From Sulfitobacter sabulilitoris (GTDB taxonomy: Bacteria > Pseudomonadota > Alphaproteobacteria > Rhodobacterales > Rhodobacteraceae), in contig NZ_VANS01000002.1 of the NCBI RefSeq assembly GCF_005887615.1, forward strand, positions 496,001 through 560,000: a stretch of DNA of 64,000 nucleotides, read 5' to 3'. Both the position numbers and the translations under genes were made by a program. Under the pieces are notes generated by a model. It saw nothing but the letters and a program-made list of their open reading frames with translations, had not been told where the DNA came from and ran no database searches. Each line of letters opens with the position of its first letter. The first letter of the stretch is position 1. Shown piece by piece: positions 34,444-43,895 of the stretch.

Positions 34444-35232
34444 GTGGACCTAGATGATGCCTATGCCAATGCCGCCCATATTCCGGGGGCGGAAGCCTTT
34501 CCGCCCCGCTGGGAGGCCGCCGCCGCCGCCTTTCGCAAGACGTTGGGCGCACGGGCCGAGCTTGGCGTATCCTATGGGCCAAGTGATCGCCAAGCCTATG
34601 ATTTCTTTCATCCGCAGGGCGTTGCGCGCGGGACGTTGATCTTTGTCCATGGCGGGTACTGGAAGGCGTTCGACCGGTCGGTCTGGTCGCATCTGGCCGC
34701 TGGGGCAATCGACAAGGGTTGGGCGGTTGCCATGCCATCCTACGATCTGTGTCCGGACGTGCGCATTTCCGAGATCACGCGGCAGATCGCGGCCGCGGTC
34801 ACGGCGATCGCGGAGCGAACGCAGGGCGATATCGTGCTTGCGGGGCATTCCGCGGGGGGGCATCTGGTGGCGCGTATGCTCGATCCGCTGGTGCTGCCCG
34901 ACAGCGTGCGCAGCCGGATCGCGCGGGTCGTCCCCATTTCGCCTATCGCGGACCTTGCGCCCTTGATGCAGACCAGCATGAACGACATCCTGCGTATCGA
35001 CACGGCCGAAGCCCAGGCCGAGAGCCCGATCAACATGGCCGTGCCGCGCGGTCCGAAGTTGAGTGTCTGGGTCGGTGCCGACGAACGGCCTGCATTTCTG
35101 GAACAGGCCGAGGCGCTGGCGCGGACATGGGGGGCCACGCATGTGGTCGTCGCCGGCAAGCATCACTTCGATGTCATCGACGCGCTGGCCGATCCGAAAA
35201 GCGATCTGACGGCACTGCTGACGGATACGTAA
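34444..35232 (+). CDS. Alpha/beta hydrolase (esterase, kynurenine-formamidase-like)
   Basis: The 262-residue hydrolase has the oxyanion HGG motif in LIFVHGGYWKAFDRS, the nucleophile Ser in LAGHSAGGHLVARM, and a late His in GKHHFDVIDAL; the acidic residue is probably in WVGADERPAF. This layout is near the arylformamidase and carboxylesterase group. The start is the GTG at 34444, preceded by AAGGAG; an upstream TTG frame has no support. It is divergent from gabD. Substrate not predictable. Confidence 0.85.
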   Translation: MDLDDAYANAAHIPGAEAFPPRWEAAAAAFRKTLGARAELGVSYGPSDRQAYDFFHPQGVARGTLIFVHGGYWKAFDRSVWSHLAAGAIDKGWAVAMPSYDLCPDVRISEITRQIAAAVTAIAERTQGDIVLAGHSAGGHLVARMLDPLVLPDSVRSRIARVVPISPIADLAPLMQTSMNDILRIDTAEAQAESPINMAVPRGPKLSVWVGADERPAFLEQAEALARTWGATHVVVAGKHHFDVIDALADPKSDLTALLTDT

Positions 35233-35275
35233 AATGCATTGATCGCGGGGCCGCTTTCGGGTCACAAGGGCGATG

Positions 35276-35296
35276 CCGGGCGATGGCGTCGCCCGG
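35276..35296 (+). terminator. Hairpin between the hydrolase and creatinase genes
   Basis: CCGGGCGA and TCGCCCGG form a perfect 8-bp stem around five bases, 43 bases after the hydrolase stop. The following TCGTTGGTCTT is only moderately T-rich, so this is a weak terminator candidate. Confidence 0.45.
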
Positions 35297-35352
35297 TCGT
35301 TGGTCTTAGTCCGTCCTGAACGCCGGGACCTTTCTGCAAAGGAGGGTCTTTT

Positions 35353-36561
35353 ATGACCGCTCGTCCCGACATGTACCGTTTTCACAACGGCGAAAAATCA
35401 CCTTTGCCGTTCGAGGCAGCCGAATACGAGGCGCGGCTTGAAGAGTTGCGCGACCGGATGGATGTGGCCGGCGCCACCGCCGCCGTTTTCACATCGATGC
35501 ACAACATCGCCTATTATTCCGGCTTCCTGTATTGCGCGTTCGGCCGACCCTATGGGCTTGTGGTTACGGAAACCGACTGTGTAACCATTTCCGCAGGCAT
35601 CGACGCGGGCCAGCCATGGCGGCGCAGCTTCGCCGACAACATCACCTATACCGACTGGCAGCGTGACAATTTCTGGCGTGCCATCCTGTCCGTGACGGGC
35701 GAAGGCGCCGTGATCGGCTATGAGGGCGATCACCTGACGCTCATGCAGCGTGACAAGCTCGAGGATTTTCTGAAGCCGCTGACAATGGTCGACCTGTTCG
35801 AGACGACCATGCGCCAGCGTATGTACAAGTCAGAGGCAGAAGTGGCGCTTATTCGGCAAGGTGCGCAGGTGGCAGACGTCGGCGGCTATGCGATCCGCGA
35901 TGCGGTCGAGGCCGGCGTGCGCGAGATCGACGTGGCGATGGCCGGTCGCGACGCGATGGAGCTTGAGATCGCCAAGCGGTTTCCAGACGGGGAATATCGC
36001 GATACCTGGGTCTGGTTTCAATCCGGGATCAATACCGACGGCGCGCACAATCCGGTGACCGGCCGGATTCTGCAACGCGGTGACATCCTGTCGCTCAATA
36101 CGTTTCCGATGATTTCGGCCTATTATACCGCGCTTGAGCGGACGATGTTCGTGGGCGAAGTCGATGCGGCCAGCCTCAGGATCTGGGAGGCGAACGTCGC
36201 TGCCCATGAATACGGGATGACCCTGCTTCAGCCCGGCGCGACCTGTGCCGATATCACTCACAAGATCAACGCTTTCTTCGAGGAACGGGAACTGCTGCAA
36301 TACCGTACGTTTGGGTATGGTCATTCCTTTGGCGTGCTGAGCCACTTTTACGGGCGCGAGGCAGGGTTGGAATTGCGCGAGGATATCGACACGGTGCTGG
36401 AACCGGGCATGGTCATCTCGATGGAGCCGATGCTGACCGTCGGGCAGGGCAACCCCGGCGCGGGGGGATACCGCGAACATGACATCCTGGTCATCACCGA
36501 TACGGGAAACGAGAATATCACCGGCTACCCCTACGGTCCGGACTTCAATGTCGTAGCATAG
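35353..36561 (+). CDS. Creatinase (creatine amidinohydrolase), M24 fold
   Basis: Creatinase hydrolyses creatine to sarcosine and urea. The 402-residue protein has the length of Pseudomonas creatinase (about 403). It shares YRFHNGEKSPLPF near the N-terminus and has His at residue 232 in QSGINTDGAHNPVTGRI, the position of the catalytic His in the Pseudomonas enzyme. The pita-bread M24 C-domain is shown by TFGYGHSFGVLSHFYGREAG and VLEPGMVISMEPMLTVGQGNPGAGGYREHD-type segments. AAAGGAGGG precedes the ATG. No sarcosine oxidase, urease or creatine transporter gene is adjacent. Confidence 0.9.
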   Translation: MTARPDMYRFHNGEKSPLPFEAAEYEARLEELRDRMDVAGATAAVFTSMHNIAYYSGFLYCAFGRPYGLVVTETDCVTISAGIDAGQPWRRSFADNITYTDWQRDNFWRAILSVTGEGAVIGYEGDHLTLMQRDKLEDFLKPLTMVDLFETTMRQRMYKSEAEVALIRQGAQVADVGGYAIRDAVEAGVREIDVAMAGRDAMELEIAKRFPDGEYRDTWVWFQSGINTDGAHNPVTGRILQRGDILSLNTFPMISAYYTALERTMFVGEVDAASLRIWEANVAAHEYGMTLLQPGATCADITHKINAFFEERELLQYRTFGYGHSFGVLSHFYGREAGLELREDIDTVLEPGMVISMEPMLTVGQGNPGAGGYREHDILVITDTGNENITGYPYGPDFNVVA

Positions 36562-36796
36562 GGCCGGTTCCTTGGGCCGGGCAGGCGGGCTCGCATGTCC
36601 GGCCCATCCCGGGACGACGCACAATGGGCGATGCCGCTGGAAAACCGGGCGCACCTTTGCGTGATCCGGGAAGCTGTACCTTGTGTATTGTTCGTGCGCA
36701 TTATCTGTGTCAGATCGCATCGGCGGATTTGGTATTGTGCATGCATGACCAATGACACGGAGCAGGTTGGCATGACGTTGGTGCGATAGGTGGGCT

Positions 36797-37879
36797 ATGG
36801 ACGCGGATGCAAAAGAAAAAGAAGCGCAGCGGCTGATCACGTTGCGCGACTTTGGAATTCTCGATTCTGGTCCCGAAGAAGACTTCGATGCGATCGCACG
36901 GCTTGCCGCGGCCATTTGCGAAACGCCGGTGGCCCTTGTGTCGTTGATCGACCAAGATCGCCAATGGTTCAAGGCGCGGATCGGGTTCGATCCAGCCCAG
37001 ACACCGCTGTCGCAGAGCATTTGCGCCCACGCGATCGAGACCGATGACATTCTGGAAATTGAGGACACGAGCCTTGACCCGCGCACCACGGATAACACGC
37101 TTGTCTCCGAACCCGGCGGTATCAGGTTTTACGCCGGCGCACCGCTGCGCACCCGGCAAGGTCTTGCGCTGGGTGCGTTGTGTGTGCTCGACCGTGTTCC
37201 ACGTCGGTTGACCGATGTGCAGCGCCAGACGCTGTCGGTTCTGGCGGATCAGGTGATGCGTCAGATCGAGTTGCGGCGGGCGTTGGCGGATGCCGACGTG
37301 CTGCGGCGCGAGGTGGATCACCGGGTCAAGAACTCGCTTCAGTCGATCGAGGCGCTGATCCGCATGCAAGCCCGTCAATCCGAGTCCGAAGATGTCCGCG
37401 CATCGCTCGCCGCGGTGCAGGGGCGGCTCGCGACGGTCAGCGGGCTGCATCAGGCGCTCTACCAGACCGACACCGGCGCCTCGGTCGATATTGCCGCCTT
37501 CCTGGCCACTGTGGTCAAAGGCGTGGCCCAGCAGTTGCCGCGTTACGTCAAGATCGATGTCGATCTGGCACCGCTGCCGCTGCCCTCGCGCAAGGCCTCC
37601 GCGCTGGGCATGATCGTGAACGAGGCGGTGACGAACGCCGCCAAATACGCCTTTGACGGGCGCAATTGCGGGCGGATCTCGATCCGTGGACAGCAAAGCG
37701 ACGGGCAGTATATCCTGACCTGCACCGACGATGGGCCGGGGCTGGGGACGTCGCACAATGGCCAAAGCGGCCTGGGCCTGCGCATCATCGAGGCATCGGC
37801 ACAGCAGTTGGGTGGCGACATGCATCTGCCGCACAGCGAATCGGGAACCGAAGTTCGCGTGGTCTGGCCGTTGGACTAG
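36797..37879 (+). CDS. GAF-domain sensor histidine kinase (HisKA_2 type)
   Basis: The 360-residue cytosolic kinase has an N-terminal GAF domain (about 20-165; ICETPVALVSLIDQDRQWFKARIGF, FYAGAPLRTRQGLALGALCVLD). A HisKA_2 dimerisation box follows with the phospho-acceptor His in LRREVDHRVKNSLQSIEALIRMQAR, then an HATPase domain with N-box IVNEAVTNAAKYAF and G-box DDGPGLG, GQSGLGLRII. It belongs to the family of general-stress and light-signalling kinases in alphaproteobacteria. No response regulator lies next to it, so it is an orphan. AGGTGGG precedes the ATG. Confidence 0.9.
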   Translation: MDADAKEKEAQRLITLRDFGILDSGPEEDFDAIARLAAAICETPVALVSLIDQDRQWFKARIGFDPAQTPLSQSICAHAIETDDILEIEDTSLDPRTTDNTLVSEPGGIRFYAGAPLRTRQGLALGALCVLDRVPRRLTDVQRQTLSVLADQVMRQIELRRALADADVLRREVDHRVKNSLQSIEALIRMQARQSESEDVRASLAAVQGRLATVSGLHQALYQTDTGASVDIAAFLATVVKGVAQQLPRYVKIDVDLAPLPLPSRKASALGMIVNEAVTNAAKYAFDGRNCGRISIRGQQSDGQYILTCTDDGPGLGTSHNGQSGLGLRIIEASAQQLGGDMHLPHSESGTEVRVVWPLD

Positions 37880-37980
37880 CGCCGCCGCGATGCTTTGATC
37901 TTTCAAATGCTGCAAGCGTTTGACACAGTCGGCCCGGTCGGCAAGCTGTCCCCCCGGCGGCATCGGAGCGAGGTGTAGAC

Positions 37981-38247
37981 ATGGCGGCATTCGTCAAACT
38001 GGTGATCGTCGGGTTTGCCGTACTTACGGTCATCTACATCAGCCTGTCGCTGTATTCCCGCGCTGTGCGCCGCGACAAGTTGCGCGCGCAATGGGAGGAG
38101 GACATCAGAACCGGCGACAAGGAGGACTTTGTCGAGCGCGGTCTGAAGGAGTATGACCACTCGTTGCGGCGCAAGTTGATTTTGGCCGTCTACATCATAC
38201 CTGTCATTCTAATCGCAACGATCATCTACCTGACCAATTTCACCTGA
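37981..38247 (+). CDS. Small two-helix membrane protein paired with DUF1523 gene
   Basis: The 88-residue protein has one membrane helix near each end (LVIVGFAVLTVIYISLSLYS and LILAVYIIPVILIATIIYL) with a charged middle, RRDKLRAQWEEDIRTGDKEDFVERGLKEYDHS. It is followed 11 bases later by the DUF1523 gene on the same strand, so they are likely a pair. Function unknown. Confidence 0.75.
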   Translation: MAAFVKLVIVGFAVLTVIYISLSLYSRAVRRDKLRAQWEEDIRTGDKEDFVERGLKEYDHSLRRKLILAVYIIPVILIATIIYLTNFT

Positions 38248-38258
38248 GCGAGGCCGCA

Positions 38259-38906
38259 ATGGCATATATCAAATGGGCCTTCATCGCGATTTTCTGGAGC
38301 CTCGTCGCCGCGTTTTTCCACTATACCCTGCCGCAGGTGGATATCGTTCGGATCACCGACACCTACGAAAAACGCATCGATCCGGGTGAAAACCGCTGGT
38401 TCTGGGCGTCGGCCGATGTGGGCAGCGACGGCACGGTGCCCAATCGCGATGTGTTCTTCATCCAGACGCGGCGCGTGGGCGATGACGTGATGGTCTACCG
38501 CAATGAAGATACGGGATGGGGCTGGCCGCCCTATTTCAAATTCGACACGTCGAACCTTCAGGCCGAAGCCGCCGACCTGCGATCCACGGCGGCCGCCCCG
38601 CAATACGTCGCGCTCAAGCACTATGGCTGGCGCAACGAGTTTTTCACGATCTTCCCCAATGCCGTTTCGGTCAGGCCGGTCGATGGTCCGGATGCGCCCA
38701 AGGGAATTCCGTGGCTCAACATCGTCATCCTGACGCTGTTTGCCGCGTTCGTCTATGCCGTCTGGGTGCGCTGGCGGCGGTTTCGCCGTGCGCGTATCGA
38801 CCCCAAGCTTGAAGAACTTCAAGACAGCTGGGAAGCAACCGAAGACGCCGTGGCCGAGCGCGGCAACAGGCTTTGGCGGTGGCTCGGCTTCGGGGGCGGG
38901 CGCTAG
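38259..38906 (+). CDS. DUF1523 family protein
   Basis: The 215-residue protein is of the DUF1523 type found mainly in Rhodobacterales. It has an N-terminal helix (WAFIAIFWSLVAAFFHYTL), a periplasmic-looking part with VDIVRITDTYEKRIDPGENRWFWASADVG and RDVFFIQTRRVGDDVMVYRNEDTGWGWPPYFKFD-type segments, a second helix (IVILTLFAAFVYAVWV) and a basic tail. GAGG precedes the start. Role not known; pairing with the 88-residue membrane protein suggests a small envelope complex. Confidence 0.85.
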   Translation: MAYIKWAFIAIFWSLVAAFFHYTLPQVDIVRITDTYEKRIDPGENRWFWASADVGSDGTVPNRDVFFIQTRRVGDDVMVYRNEDTGWGWPPYFKFDTSNLQAEAADLRSTAAAPQYVALKHYGWRNEFFTIFPNAVSVRPVDGPDAPKGIPWLNIVILTLFAAFVYAVWVRWRRFRRARIDPKLEELQDSWEATEDAVAERGNRLWRWLGFGGGR

Positions 38907-38965
38907 CATCAGGGCGCTTCAGCGATCCGGTTTGGCCTGACCGGCCTGCGTCGCGCCGGTTCGAA

Positions 38966-39346
38966 TTAGCCCGCGCGCGCCAGCATCCGGCCCAGCGGGC
39001 GACCGCCCAGCACGTGAACATGCAGATGCGGCACTTCCTGTACGCCATTCGCGCCTGCGTTGGAAATCATGCGAAAGCCCTCGCCGGCATCCAGGGCAAC
39101 GCCCTCTTGTGCACAGACCTGCGCGATGGCGCGGTTGTAGTCGACGATTTCGTCGTCACTGGCGTGGCTCGCGAAGTGATCGTAGCTGACGTAGCTCCCC
39201 TTGGGGATGACCAGAACATGCACCGGCGCCTGCGGCTGAATATCGCGAAACGCAAGGGTGTGTTCGGTTTCCAGCACCGTATCGTTGGGAATCTCGCCGC
39301 GCAGGATTTTGGCAAAGATGTTCTGATCGTCATAGGCATAGGCCAT
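38966..39346 (-). CDS. HIT family nucleotide-binding hydrolase (HinT-like)
   Basis: The 126-residue protein has the histidine triad in EVPHLHVHVLGGRPLG (HxHxH). Other HinT features are NIFAKILRGEIPNDTVLET, LAFRDIQPQAPVHVLVIPK and FRMISNAGANGVQ. It probably hydrolyses AMP-linked conjugates such as aminoacyl-adenylates. Nine bases separate its start from the end of the upstream glycosyltransferase gene on the same strand. Confidence 0.94.
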   Translation of the reverse strand: MAYAYDDQNIFAKILRGEIPNDTVLETEHTLAFRDIQPQAPVHVLVIPKGSYVSYDHFASHASDDEIVDYNRAIAQVCAQEGVALDAGEGFRMISNAGANGVQEVPHLHVHVLGGRPLGRMLARAG

Positions 39347-39355
39347 GTGGGGTCC

Positions 39356-40933
39356 TCAATCTGCAAACAGGTAATCGGTGTCCGCGATCTCGCGCGCCTT
39401 GTCGGGCGGGATGCTCAGGAAATCGGCCAGCGCGTCGGCGTTGTTGTCCACCGACGCGTGTTCGCGCATCCGGTTGTGGTTTTCGAACCCGGCATCGCGG
39501 ATGCGGTCGCTTTCGAATATCATGTCATTGCGGATGGTTGGCAATAGCCGTTCCAAGGTCTCGGACGACGTCCGGTCGCCCGCCAGCCCCACGCGCGTGG
39601 CGTGGCCGGTCAGGTAGTCATCGGTGAAATGACATTCGATCTCCAACATCCGCGTGACCGACCGATCGGATGCGAAATCGTTCAAGAGATCGATATTTTC
39701 CGGGTCCATGCAGACGATCAACCGGTCGGTGTCGAAATAGTCGAACAGCATCCGCATCAGCGCGCGACGGTGGCGGTGCCGTTTTTCCATCGTCTTTTGA
39801 ATCCCGCCCAGATCGGGCAGGGCGGTATCTTCTTCGTTGAACAGATATTCGATCGCTGGCACGTTGGTGACCTGCCGGATCCGTTCCAGCACGCGTTTTG
39901 CCACGTGCCATTTCTTGCAGATCACGATCAACAGTTCCCGCTCGCGGCCCAGCGTGCTTTCCGTTTCCCAAAACCTGGTCGCAAACCGCCGTCCGATCCG
40001 GCCCCGCCCGGTCAGAAACTTGAACAGGCTGCGCCCCTCGTTGCTGATCTGGAACTGCACGCCCTCGGCGGCATAAAGCAGACCCAGACGCCGCTTCAGA
40101 TCGTCGGCCTCGGGGCTGATCTTGCGCGCGAACAGGTAATCCTGGCTTAGCAGCAGGTCGTAGTGGTCATCGTAAAAGGTCACAGGCATCCCGTAGTCGG
40201 TGAACATCAGAAAGGTCAGCGTCCGGGTGCGTATTTCCTCTTCGGGGACCACGTGGCGCACGATGGTCTGGAAAAACGTCTCGTCGGGGATCCATGTTGT
40301 TCGGAAAAACCGCATCACGTCGCGGCGTGTCTTGGTAAAATCCAGTACCCATTCGATGGTCCGACGGCGCAGGCACCACCACTGGCTGCCGATCTGCACC
40401 TGAATGTCGCCGGGGATCTCGCGGGTCAGGCCCAGTTTGCGTTGCAGGTTCATCGCCGCGTAGAACAGGCGCTTGTGCGTGCGCTCGTTGAAATAGTGGC
40501 GGTAGATCAGACGCTCTTCACGCATCCCGGTCTTGATCCAGTCGCTTTCGAAAAAGTCGAAGCTTTCGATGAAATCCGCGTCGTTCTCGTCAAGAAAGCG
40601 GTGCGTGTATTCGGCCGACTTGATCGCCATGCAGTCGCCCGACAGCATATAGAAGTGGGTGGCGCGGGGGAATGCATCGGCCGCGGCCTGGACCGCGTAA
40701 AGCGTGGCCTGCACGAGCGACCATTCCCCCCACCCGCACCGAATGCGCTTGCGCGCAAAGGTGACGTTCGAATTGTCCTCCAGCGCGGCTTTGATGGCCT
40801 TGAAATGCGCCGGGTTGGCGCTGGCGTCGAAATGGATCGACATGTAATCGCCCGCCGCCGTCAGGCGCCGCGCCTGACGCACAATGGCATCGGGGTCTTT
40901 GTGGCATAGCAAGATGTAGGCGATTTTTGCCAT
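39356..40933 (-). CDS. Core-2/I-branching-type glycosyltransferase with C-terminal extension (DUF5928-like)
   Basis: The 525-residue protein opens with KIAYILLCHKDPDAIVRQARRL and has HFDASANPAHFKAI, IRCGWGEWSLVQATLYAVQAA, HFYMLSGDCMAIKSAEYTHRFL and SQWWCLRRRTIEWVLDF. These are the GT14 beta-1,6-N-acetylglucosaminyltransferase signatures, in about the first 260 residues. The remaining half matches the DUF5928-type tail of Rhodobacterales proteins. There is no signal peptide. The ATG at 40933 is set by the similarity; longer frames run into the divergent sulfotransferase gene. It is divergent from that gene across 144 AT-rich bases, which suggests joint control and a common glycan product. Confidence 0.85.
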   Translation of the reverse strand: MAKIAYILLCHKDPDAIVRQARRLTAAGDYMSIHFDASANPAHFKAIKAALEDNSNVTFARKRIRCGWGEWSLVQATLYAVQAAADAFPRATHFYMLSGDCMAIKSAEYTHRFLDENDADFIESFDFFESDWIKTGMREERLIYRHYFNERTHKRLFYAAMNLQRKLGLTREIPGDIQVQIGSQWWCLRRRTIEWVLDFTKTRRDVMRFFRTTWIPDETFFQTIVRHVVPEEEIRTRTLTFLMFTDYGMPVTFYDDHYDLLLSQDYLFARKISPEADDLKRRLGLLYAAEGVQFQISNEGRSLFKFLTGRGRIGRRFATRFWETESTLGRERELLIVICKKWHVAKRVLERIRQVTNVPAIEYLFNEEDTALPDLGGIQKTMEKRHRHRRALMRMLFDYFDTDRLIVCMDPENIDLLNDFASDRSVTRMLEIECHFTDDYLTGHATRVGLAGDRTSSETLERLLPTIRNDMIFESDRIRDAGFENHNRMREHASVDNNADALADFLSIPPDKAREIADTDYLFAD

Positions 40934-41077
40934 TATCGGGATGATCTGCCTCTTTACCTTGTATTGATTACCTAGATAATGGTGAAGGCGAATTGAATAA
41001 ACAGCATTTGTTTGCTTTTTTGAGGCGCGGCGGAACTGTTGCCATAAAACAGGACGGCCAGGCAGGAGTAGGACGGC

Positions 41078-41896
41078 ATGGGGTTTCCCGGCACGTGGAT
41101 GACTGAGAGTGAGAGCGTGGTGTACCGTGTGGTGCCCAAATGCGCCTGTTCGACCATCGGTCAGATCATGTACTATTCCGATCACGGCGAATTTTTCGAC
41201 GGCGATATCCACGATGCCAAGAAGGGCATGCACAAGTGGGCGCTTGACGGCAGCCAGGAGCCGATCACGACCAATGTCCAGAACCACAGCTCTTACGCCT
41301 TTACCTGCGTGCGCAACCCCTACACCCGGATCCTGAGTTCGTTTTTCGACAAGATCTGCGGGATCCAGCGGAACGGCAAGCGCTATCGCGGCAATCTGGT
41401 TCCGCTGCTGATCCAGAAATACGGCATCGACGTCGGTGGCGAGGACGGCAAACAGGAGTTCGACCAGATCGCCAGCTTTCGCCGCTTCTTGCTGTTTGCG
41501 CGCGACACCATCCGTTGGCGCCGCCCGATGGATCCCGATATCCATTGGTCCGCGATGTCAGGGCACGTCAGCACCTTTATCGTGAACGGCGGCACCTACG
41601 ACAAGATCGTCTGGACCGAGGCATTCAACGATGGGATGCAGGATGTCCTGGATGCGATCGAGACGCCCAAACCGATCAAGCTGGCCGACGTGCCGCGCTT
41701 CAACGAAAGCGAAGGGCATGGCCCCAAGCGGGCGCATCCCGTCGAGGATTATTTCGACGATCTGTCGATGCATCTGGTCTATGAAATCTACAAGCGTGAT
41801 TTCCACCTGTTCAAATACGACTTCGAAAACCCGGCCAACAAGATGCCGGTGGGCGAAATCGACCTGGACGAGGTGCACGCCAAGCTGGGCGAGTGA
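41078..41896 (+). CDS. Sulfotransferase family protein (carbohydrate sulfotransferase-like)
   Basis: The 272-residue protein has both PAPS-binding signatures: the 5'-phosphosulfate loop in VYRVVPKCACSTIGQIMYYSD and the 3'-phosphate site in YAFTCVRNPYTRILSSFFDK. It falls in the sulfotransferase-2 group, which acts on carbohydrates. The end KRDFHLFKYDF (YxxDFxxFxY pattern) is also typical. The ATG at 41078 has AGGAG ten bases upstream. Its neighbour across the divergent gap is a branching glycosyltransferase, so it may sulfate a cell-surface or secreted glycan. Confidence 0.85.
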   Translation: MGFPGTWMTESESVVYRVVPKCACSTIGQIMYYSDHGEFFDGDIHDAKKGMHKWALDGSQEPITTNVQNHSSYAFTCVRNPYTRILSSFFDKICGIQRNGKRYRGNLVPLLIQKYGIDVGGEDGKQEFDQIASFRRFLLFARDTIRWRRPMDPDIHWSAMSGHVSTFIVNGGTYDKIVWTEAFNDGMQDVLDAIETPKPIKLADVPRFNESEGHGPKRAHPVEDYFDDLSMHLVYEIYKRDFHLFKYDFENPANKMPVGEIDLDEVHAKLGE

Positions 41897-41919
41897 CGCC
41901 GCGGCCTGGCGTGCGCGAC

Positions 41920-43152
41920 CTAGCCCAGCCGCTGCAACAGGTCGCGCGACGGTTGGCCCGTCTCGGCCAGTCCCTGGCTGCGCTGATAGGCGCGGATCGC
42001 CGTTTCGGTGTTGCCGCCGATCACCCCGTCGGCGCCTTGGGTGTCGAACCCCTTGTCGGTCAGCCGCCGTTGCAGGGCCTTGCGATCCTCAAGCGTCAGG
42101 CCGTTGGCGTCGGGGGGGAATGTGCCCCTGATGGCAGGGCGTCCGACGATCCGGTCCGACAGATGCCCGATCCCGATCACATAGCTTTCCGAATTGTTGT
42201 AGCGGGTGATGACCCTGAAGTTCGGAAAGGTCATGAAAGCCGGCCCGCTGCGCCCCGCCGGGATGATGATCGACGCGGGCCCGTAGTCGCGCACCGCTTT
42301 ACCCGACATATCGCGCACACCCTGCGCGGCCCAGGCTTGCGTGCTGCGCGTGCTGTCGCGTCCGTATGGCCCGCCGAACCCCGTCGGAAGACGCACTTCG
42401 ACGCCCCAGGGCTGGCCCTTAGTCCAGCCTGATCGCTTAAGGTAGGCTGCGGCCGAGGCCAATGCGTCGCTGGGATCGTCGGACCAGATATCGCGCCGCC
42501 CGTCGCCGGTGAAATCCACCGCGTAGGCCTGATAGGAGGTCGGAATGAACTGGGTGTGCCCCATGGCGCCCGCCCAGCTTCCTTGCAGGTTGGCCGGTGT
42601 GGTGTCGCCGCTTTGCAGGATGTTCAATGCCGCGATCAGCTGTTTTTCGAAAAACGCGCCCCGGCGTCCGTCATAGGCCAGTGTCGACAGGGACGAGATT
42701 ACCGGCACATCGCCGCGCCGGGCGCCATACCGGCTTTCAAGCCCCCAGACCGCGGCGACGACGTTGGTCTCGACGCCATATTGCGCTTCGATCCGTGACA
42801 GTGTGGGGGCGAATTGGCGCAGCTTTGCGCGCCCCGTGTCCACCCGCTCGTCCGAGGCTGCTATGGCCAGATAATCTTCCAGCGAGCGTTTGAATTCGGT
42901 CTGATTGCGGTCGCGCTCGATCACCTGCGGCAGATACCCTGCGCCGGAAAACCCGCGCGACAGGGTGGCGGGCGTGATTCCCTGTGACGCGGCGCGGGTG
43001 CGAAAGGCGGCGACCCATGCATCGTAGCCGGCATTCGGGACGCGCCGGTATTGCGAAGCGGCCGCCGGCACGAGCGACCCGCCGCCGGTGCTGCACGCGC
43101 CCAGCATCAGCGCGCCAAGGGACAATGTCATCGTTCGTCTGGAGATGGTCAT
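41920..43152 (-). CDS. Lytic murein transglycosylase (MltB type) lipoprotein
   Basis: The 410-residue protein has a lipoprotein signal ([17 protein letters not shown], lipobox LGAC). The MltB catalytic domain follows, with the Glu in [31 protein letters not shown]-type block (WGLESRYG quoted), and [27 protein letters not shown]. The C-terminal peptidoglycan-binding domain is about residues 345-410 ([39 protein letters not shown] region). It cleaves glycan strands to 1,6-anhydro ends. It is convergent with the sulfotransferase gene. Confidence 0.93.
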   Translation of the reverse strand: MTISRRTMTLSLGALMLGACSTGGGSLVPAAASQYRRVPNAGYDAWVAAFRTRAASQGITPATLSRGFSGAGYLPQVIERDRNQTEFKRSLEDYLAIAASDERVDTGRAKLRQFAPTLSRIEAQYGVETNVVAAVWGLESRYGARRGDVPVISSLSTLAYDGRRGAFFEKQLIAALNILQSGDTTPANLQGSWAGAMGHTQFIPTSYQAYAVDFTGDGRRDIWSDDPSDALASAAAYLKRSGWTKGQPWGVEVRLPTGFGGPYGRDSTRSTQAWAAQGVRDMSGKAVRDYGPASIIIPAGRSGPAFMTFPNFRVITRYNNSESYVIGIGHLSDRIVGRPAIRGTFPPDANGLTLEDRKALQRRLTDKGFDTQGADGVIGGNTETAIRAYQRSQGLAETGQPSRDLLQRLG

Positions 43153-43418
43153 GGGCTCGCCTCTGGGCTGCGGTGGGGTTCATGGCATCCTTAGCGGGCA
43201 GGCCGGACGCTGCAAGCCCAAGACGCGCAGCGCCGTCCGATCGGCGGATTTCCCGACTGCGATACCCCGACGCGGGCACCCCGGCGGCCGGGCGGGTATG
43301 TGCGGCGGCGACAAACCGGGCATCCGGTCCCCCTCGGCCCCGGTGCCCGCACGCCATGCAACGCCGGACCCGCTGCTGTGACTTGCGCCTATGCCCCGCG
43401 CGTCCTACATCATCCCGC

Positions 43419-43895
43419 ATGGCCCAGACAAAATCAGACCCCAATTACAAGGTAATCGCCGAAAACCGCCGCGCGCGGTTCGACTACGCGATCGAGGAAG
43501 ACATCGAATGCGGGATCATCCTCGAAGGGTCGGAGGTCAAGTCCCTGCGTGGCGGCGGAGCCAATATCGCCGAAAGCTATGCCGCTGTGGAGGATGGCGA
43601 ATTGTGGCTGGTGAACGGCTATATCGCGCCCTACAAGCAGGCCAAGACGTTCGGCCATGACGAGCGCCGCCGCCGCAAGCTGTTGGTCAGCCGCAAGGAA
43701 CTGGCGAATTTGTGGAACGCGACGCAGCGCAAGGGCATGACGCTGGTGCCGCTGGTGATGTATTTCAATCATCGCGGGATGGCCAAGATCAAGATCGGCA
43801 TCGCCAAGGGCAAGAAGAACCACGACAAGCGTGAAGCGTCGGCCAAACGCGACTGGTCGCGGCAAAAGGCGCGCTTGCTGAAGGACCATGGCTGA
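43419..43895 (+). CDS. smpB: SsrA-binding protein SmpB
   Basis: SmpB brings tmRNA to stalled ribosomes. The 158-residue protein has [37 protein letters not shown], the family's opening block, plus [29 protein letters not shown], and the C-terminal [26 protein letters not shown] that follows the mRNA path. The ATG at 43419 fits the family; earlier frame residues do not. Its end overlaps the start of the GST gene by eight bases. No tmRNA gene is seen nearby. Confidence 0.96.
   Translation: MAQTKSDPNYKVIAENRRARFDYAIEEDIECGIILEGSEVKSLRGGGANIAESYAAVEDGELWLVNGYIAPYKQAKTFGHDERRRRKLLVSRKELANLWNATQRKGMTLVPLVMYFNHRGMAKIKIGIAKGKKNHDKREASAKRDWSRQKARLLKDHG

Noticed and set aside
41078-41545. Long N-terminal extension of the glycosyltransferase frame (to 41545)
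   Set aside because: The extension lies antisense to the sulfotransferase gene and lacks similarity; GT14 similarity begins at the ATG at 40933.
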